From Chryseobacterium defluvii (GTDB lineage Bacteria; Bacteroidota; Bacteroidia; Flavobacteriales; Weeksellaceae), in assembly GCF_014204415.1 (NCBI RefSeq), contig NZ_JACHLE010000008.1, forward strand, positions 1-64,000: a DNA stretch of 64,000 bases. Reading direction: 5' to 3'. Every line of letters starts with the position of its first letter. Position 1 is the stretch's first letter. The notes beneath the pieces were generated by a model. The model did not search any database. It saw only the letters and a list, made by a program, of their open reading frames with translations, and was not told where the DNA came from. A program made the position numbers and the translations under genes. Of this stretch, positions 60,381-64,000 are shown piece by piece.

Positions 60381-60839
60381 TCAGCCGTTAAAAATTACTT
60401 TCTTCTTTACAGAATAATTGAGAATGGAAACCAGTAAAATAGCAGAGATCTTACTGATCATTTCAGGACTCAGGGTATAAATAATCAGGTCGATATTATC
60501 TTTAAATATAAAGCTGTAAAATACCTGAAAGAAACTAAGACTCAGGATGGTGGATACAAAAGAAACCCCCATAAAGTAGGCAAATTCCCTTCTTTTCGAA
60601 TGCTTCCCTCTTTCAAAAACAAACCAGATGCTCAGGAAATAATTGCTGATGATCCCGCAGCTTGTAGAGAAAATATTACTTAAAGGATAATGGATACCGT
60701 TAAAATTGGTTTCCTGAGAGATGATCTGAGGCAGAAAGGTGCTGAAGACCTTGAAAGTCCCTATCTCAACGATGGCGCTGAGCCCTCCTGCAATGACGAA
60801 GAACAAAATCTGTTTCTGGCGTAATAATAAATCTCTCAT
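60381..60839 (-). CDS. GtrA-family membrane protein
   Basis: 152 residues with four membrane helices and the GtrA pattern: FFVIAGGLSAIVEIGTFKVF at the start and SCGIISNYFLSIWFVF in the middle. These proteins are thought to move lipid-linked sugars across the inner membrane or assist glycosyltransferases. No glycosyltransferase is adjacent. Confidence 0.9.
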   Translation of the reverse strand: MRDLLLRQKQILFFVIAGGLSAIVEIGTFKVFSTFLPQIISQETNFNGIHYPLSNIFSTSCGIISNYFLSIWFVFERGKHSKRREFAYFMGVSFVSTILSLSFFQVFYSFIFKDNIDLIIYTLSPEMISKISAILLVSILNYSVKKKVIFNG

Positions 60840-61069
60840 TCAATTGATATGATGTGCAAATTTATAACTATATGTTAAACCGTAAAAAAAGTTGTTAAAA
60901 ATTTTTTTAAATTCAAAAATATTTCTAAATTTAGTTTTCAGAACAATGTAAAATGTACCTGATAATAAATTCATTTTCAACTACTTGTGTTGATGGTTTT
61001 TTCTATCTTGTAATGCGTGATTGAAAGCATACTACCCACTACTATAACCTATTTATATTAACTATTTGT

Positions 61070-61333
61070 ATGGAACGTCAAAACAAATACAGAAAATTCC
61101 AGCTCCAGCAGAAAAATATTGAAGCTCTGGAAAGAGAAAATTCCCGCTTCAAACGGGTGTATTCAGAGTACGAAAATATGTCCGACGAACTTTGGAACCT
61201 TGAGAACTCTGAAGGAGAAGCTGTTCCCGATGATTTTATTAATGCGATGATTCTTCAAGCCTCCTATCTGGAAGACGAAATAGAAGACTGGCTCATACAG
61301 TTCAACCAGGAAAAAACAGATATAAAACATTAA
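61070..61333 (+). CDS. Small coiled-coil unknown protein
   Basis: 87 residues, very charged and helical: FQLQQKNIEALERENSRFKR, then DELWNLENSEGEAVPDDFIN and an acidic end. No signal or domain is recognised. The composition suggests a coiled coil. The gap before it (60840-61069) is A/T-rich with no further gene. Confidence 0.78.
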   Translation: MERQNKYRKFQLQQKNIEALERENSRFKRVYSEYENMSDELWNLENSEGEAVPDDFINAMILQASYLEDEIEDWLIQFNQEKTDIKH

Positions 61334-61416
61334 CCGGATCTTTAGCTTACCTATTGTTTTTAAAGGCTATTTAAAGATAAATTCATAATTTAGCATCCTT
61401 AAACTAAAATGTAAAT

Positions 61417-62268
61417 ATGGTTGCTATTGTTGATGGTGGCTCTACTAAATGTGATTGGGTGATCCTGGATGACTTTAAAAAAGTCTTTATGAAAACCGAA
61501 ACTATTGGCTTTAATCCCAATAATATCGCAGCCGAACTTATCGTACCGGAAATTGAGAAGAATATTAACCTTAATGCAGTAAGAAATTCAATTACTAAAG
61601 TCTTTTTCTATGGCTCAGGTTGTGGAATACCTGAAAACTGTGCCATTATAGAAAGGGAGCTTCACAGGTTTTTTACCAAAGCAGAAGTTAAAGCCAAAGA
61701 AGACCTTATGGCGGCGGCATATGCTGCTTATAACGGAACTCCGGCAATTGTCTGTATTTTGGGGACTGGCTCCAATTCCTGTTATTTTGATGGTAAAAAA
61801 CTAAAAATAAAACTACCGTCATTAGGTTTCCTTATCGGTGATGAGGGAAGCGGAAGTTCTATAGGCAAACAGCTTGTACGGCGATTCTTTATGCAGAAGC
61901 TTCCTGAGGATCTGCATCATCAGTTTGAAGAAACCTATCATTTGACCATAGAGGAGGCTCTGAAAAATATGTATCATACTTCCCGCCCGAATGCTTATCT
62001 GGCGGATTTCAATAAATTCGTGGTGGAGAGAAAAGAACACCCATACTTCCAGAAAATGGTATTCGAAGAAATGATGAATTTCTTTGACTACCAGGTTCTC
62101 CCTTATGAAGAATCAAAAGAGGCCGAAATCAATTTTATCGGCTCCATTGCCTATTATTACGAAAATATTCTCCGTTCTGCGGCTGCAGAGCTCAATTTAA
62201 ATGTGGGACACGTTGTGCAGAAGCCTATTGAAGGCCTAGTCGACTACCACATTAAATACATACTTTAA
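61417..62268 (+). CDS. BadF/BadG-type ATPase, N-acetylglucosamine kinase-like
   Basis: 283 residues of the ASKHA fold: phosphate-1 loop VDGGSTKCDWVI, VCILGTGSNSCYFDGK and the adenosine region GFLIGDEGSGSSIGKQLVRRF. This arrangement matches N-acetylglucosamine kinases of Bacteroidota. It probably phosphorylates an amino sugar from peptidoglycan turnover or uptake. It lies 16 bases before the malic enzyme gene. Confidence 0.88.
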   Translation: MVAIVDGGSTKCDWVILDDFKKVFMKTETIGFNPNNIAAELIVPEIEKNINLNAVRNSITKVFFYGSGCGIPENCAIIERELHRFFTKAEVKAKEDLMAAAYAAYNGTPAIVCILGTGSNSCYFDGKKLKIKLPSLGFLIGDEGSGSSIGKQLVRRFFMQKLPEDLHHQFEETYHLTIEEALKNMYHTSRPNAYLADFNKFVVERKEHPYFQKMVFEEMMNFFDYQVLPYEESKEAEINFIGSIAYYYENILRSAAAELNLNVGHVVQKPIEGLVDYHIKYIL

Positions 62269-62284
62269 TAAAAAACAACACTCT

Positions 62285-64000
62285 ATGTCAAGCAAAACCC
62301 ATCGCGACGAAAAGAATTTTAATCAGGCCGCGTTAGACTATCATAAATCCGAACCCAAAGGGAAAATTGAAGTGATCCCTTCAAAGCCGCATTCATCCCA
62401 GAGAGACCTGTCGCTGGCATATTCGCCGGGTGTTGCGGTTCCCTGCATGGAAATCCACGAAAAACCGGAGACAGTATATGACTATACGGGGAAAGGAAAT
62501 CTTGTAGCGGTAATTTCCAATGGAACGGCAGTTCTGGGACTGGGTGACATCGGGGCGGAAGCCTCAAAGCCGGTAATGGAAGGGAAAGGCCTTCTATTTA
62601 AGATCTTTGCGGATATCAATGTTTTTGATATTGAGATCAATGAAAAAGATCCGGATAAATTTATTGAGATAGTGAAAGGGATTGCACCTACGTTTGGAGG
62701 AATTAACCTTGAAGACATAAAAGCTCCGGAAGCCTTCTACATAGAACAAAGGCTGAAAGAAGAGCTCGATATTCCTTTAATGCATGATGACCAGCACGGG
62801 ACTGCTATTATCTCTGCGGCAGCATTGATCAACTCATTGCAGATCGCTAATAAAAACATAGGAGAAGTGAAAATGGTGGTAAATGGAGCCGGAGCTGCAG
62901 CCATCGCATGTACCAAGCTGTATATTGCACTGGGGCTTAAGAAAGAAAATGTCCTGATGTGTGACAGCAAAGGAGTCATCAACCATAAAAGAGAAAACCT
63001 TACTCCAGAAAAGCTGGATTTCATTGCCAATACCGATATCGAAACCCTGGAAGACGCTATAAAAGGATCAGACGTTTTTGTAGGACTGTCAAAAGGTAAC
63101 GTCATGACCCCTGAAATGCTGAACAGTATGAGTGATAACCCGATTGTTTTCGCATTGGCCAATCCTGATCCTGAAATTGCGTATGATCTGGCGATCGCAA
63201 CCCGTCCTGATGTCATCATGGCAACAGGCAGAAGCGATTATCCTAACCAAGTTAATAATGTATTGGGATTCCCTTATATTTTCCGTGGTGCATTGGATGT
63301 TCAGGCAAAAGGGATCAATGAAGAAATGAAGCTGGCGGCCGTTCATGCCATTGCAGATTTAGCTAAAGAACCCGTTCCGGAAGCCGTAATTTTAGCCTAT
63401 AATGTTCAGAATTTGCAGTTCGGAAGAGACTATTTCATTCCAAAGCCGTTTGATAACAGGCTGATCACCAAAGTTTCATGTGCAGTAGCTAAGGCAGCGA
63501 TCGAAAGCGGTATTGCAAGAAAGACCATTGCTGACTTTGAGGAATATGAAAATCATCTTCTTGACAGAATGGGAAGAGATGAAAAGCTGGTAAGAATGAT
63601 GCAGAGCCGTGCCAGATCCAATCCAAAAAGGATTACCCTGGGAAATGCTGAAGAATATAATGTCCTCAAAGCAGCTCAGATTCTTTATGAAGAAGGAATT
63701 GCTTATCCAAGCCTTTTAGGAGAAAAAGCTTATATCAAGCAGCAGATGGAACGTTTCGGAATCAATCTTGATGTTCCGATTATCGATCCGAATGATGACG
63801 ACCAGGAAGAAAACAGGAAAAAATACAGAGAAACCCTTTGGAAGCTGCGCCAGAGAAAAGGGATGAACGAATACAAAGCGAAAAGATATGTTCGCCAGAG
63901 AGACTATTTCGGGCCATTAATGTTAAAACACGGAGATACGGACGGGCTTATTGTAGGGTTTTCCAAAAACTATACCTCAGTATTGCGCCCTGTTCTGGAG
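62285..64000 (+). CDS. maeB: NADP-dependent malic enzyme with phosphotransacetylase-like domain (partial)
   Basis: The frame is open from the ATG at 62285 to the window edge: 572 codons, with the 3' end missing. The malic enzyme part (about 1-420) has [50 protein letters not shown] and [15 protein letters not shown]. From about 430 on, the sequence ([36 protein letters not shown]) is the phosphate-acetyltransferase-like extension of MaeB-type enzymes. It converts malate to pyruvate with NADPH production. The full protein should be about 760 residues. Confidence 0.95.
   Translation, partial: MSSKTHRDEKNFNQAALDYHKSEPKGKIEVIPSKPHSSQRDLSLAYSPGVAVPCMEIHEKPETVYDYTGKGNLVAVISNGTAVLGLGDIGAEASKPVMEGKGLLFKIFADINVFDIEINEKDPDKFIEIVKGIAPTFGGINLEDIKAPEAFYIEQRLKEELDIPLMHDDQHGTAIISAAALINSLQIANKNIGEVKMVVNGAGAAAIACTKLYIALGLKKENVLMCDSKGVINHKRENLTPEKLDFIANTDIETLEDAIKGSDVFVGLSKGNVMTPEMLNSMSDNPIVFALANPDPEIAYDLAIATRPDVIMATGRSDYPNQVNNVLGFPYIFRGALDVQAKGINEEMKLAAVHAIADLAKEPVPEAVILAYNVQNLQFGRDYFIPKPFDNRLITKVSCAVAKAAIESGIARKTIADFEEYENHLLDRMGRDEKLVRMMQSRARSNPKRITLGNAEEYNVLKAAQILYEEGIAYPSLLGEKAYIKQQMERFGINLDVPIIDPNDDDQEENRKKYRETLWKLRQRKGMNEYKAKRYVRQRDYFGPLMLKHGDTDGLIVGFSKNYTSVLRPVLE

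Overview
The window looks like a stretch of a Chryseobacterium-type chromosome (Flavobacteriia, Weeksellaceae). The grounds are the A/T-rich spacers, promoters of the Bacteroidota form (TTG, 17-20 bp, TAnnTTTG), few Shine-Dalgarno sites, type IX secretion C-terminal sorting proteins, and gene families typical of that group. No ribosomal RNA, CRISPR array, insertion sequence or prophage was seen.

Layout. 0-14 kb: an OmpR-type two-component pair; a DUF1573 protein; a dienoyl-CoA reductase-like SDR; secreted hydrolases (EEP family, M1 and M43 metallopeptidases); a four-gene operon (unknown protein, membrane protein, HisKA_3 kinase, NarL-type regulator); and clpB. 14-29 kb: a phenylacetate degradation cluster led by a TetR gene, in the order paaE-A-B-C-D-G-H-I-J-Y-(hydrolase, DUF6624)-Z. 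paaK is not in the window. Most spacers of this cluster carry the same family of A/T-rich inverted repeats. Two of them also hold S23-like four-helix-bundle genes, one of which is frameshifted. paaZ has an extra C-terminal DinB/DUF1569-like domain. 29-34 kb: a frameshifted SMUG2-like glycosylase, a T9SS cargo protein, a tail-collar protein, an enoyl-CoA hydratase and a methyltransferase. 34-40 kb: an inner-membrane gene group with a small winged-helix regulator and two identical palindromes overlapping two start regions. It also includes a Coq4-like protein, DUF4173 and DUF1361 proteins and two lipoproteins. 40-48 kb: housekeeping genes (dtd, greA, HIT, clpX), then a T9SS protein, a small PID-tail protein and a TlpA-like thioredoxin, and tRNA-Met. 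48-56.5 kb: a complete RiPP locus of the grasp-with-spasm type, all on the minus strand: VKOR-DsbA-like redox protein, double-glycine precursor, ATP-grasp maturase, a small overlapping ORF, SPASM maturase, C39 ABC exporter and HlyD adaptor. 56.5-64 kb: a candidate small RNA, DUF3810 protein, FucP-like MFS transporter, PlsC acyltransferase, GtrA protein, GlcNAc-kinase-like ATPase and the 5' part of a malic enzyme gene.

How it fits together. The paa genes convert phenylacetyl-CoA by epoxidation, isomerisation, ring opening and beta-oxidation. A TetR operator candidate lies on the predicted start site of the operon. In the RiPP locus the precursor would be modified by the ATP-grasp and SPASM proteins, cleaved after Gly-Gly by the C39 domain and exported with HlyD. 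A perfect hairpin with a T-run after the precursor gene could keep precursor mRNA in excess. The items most worth a second look are the four-helix-bundle/repeat units, the greA leader terminator, the candidate sRNA at 57.0 kb, the paired operators at 34.0 and 35.6 kb, and the unassigned small ORF inside the RiPP operon.
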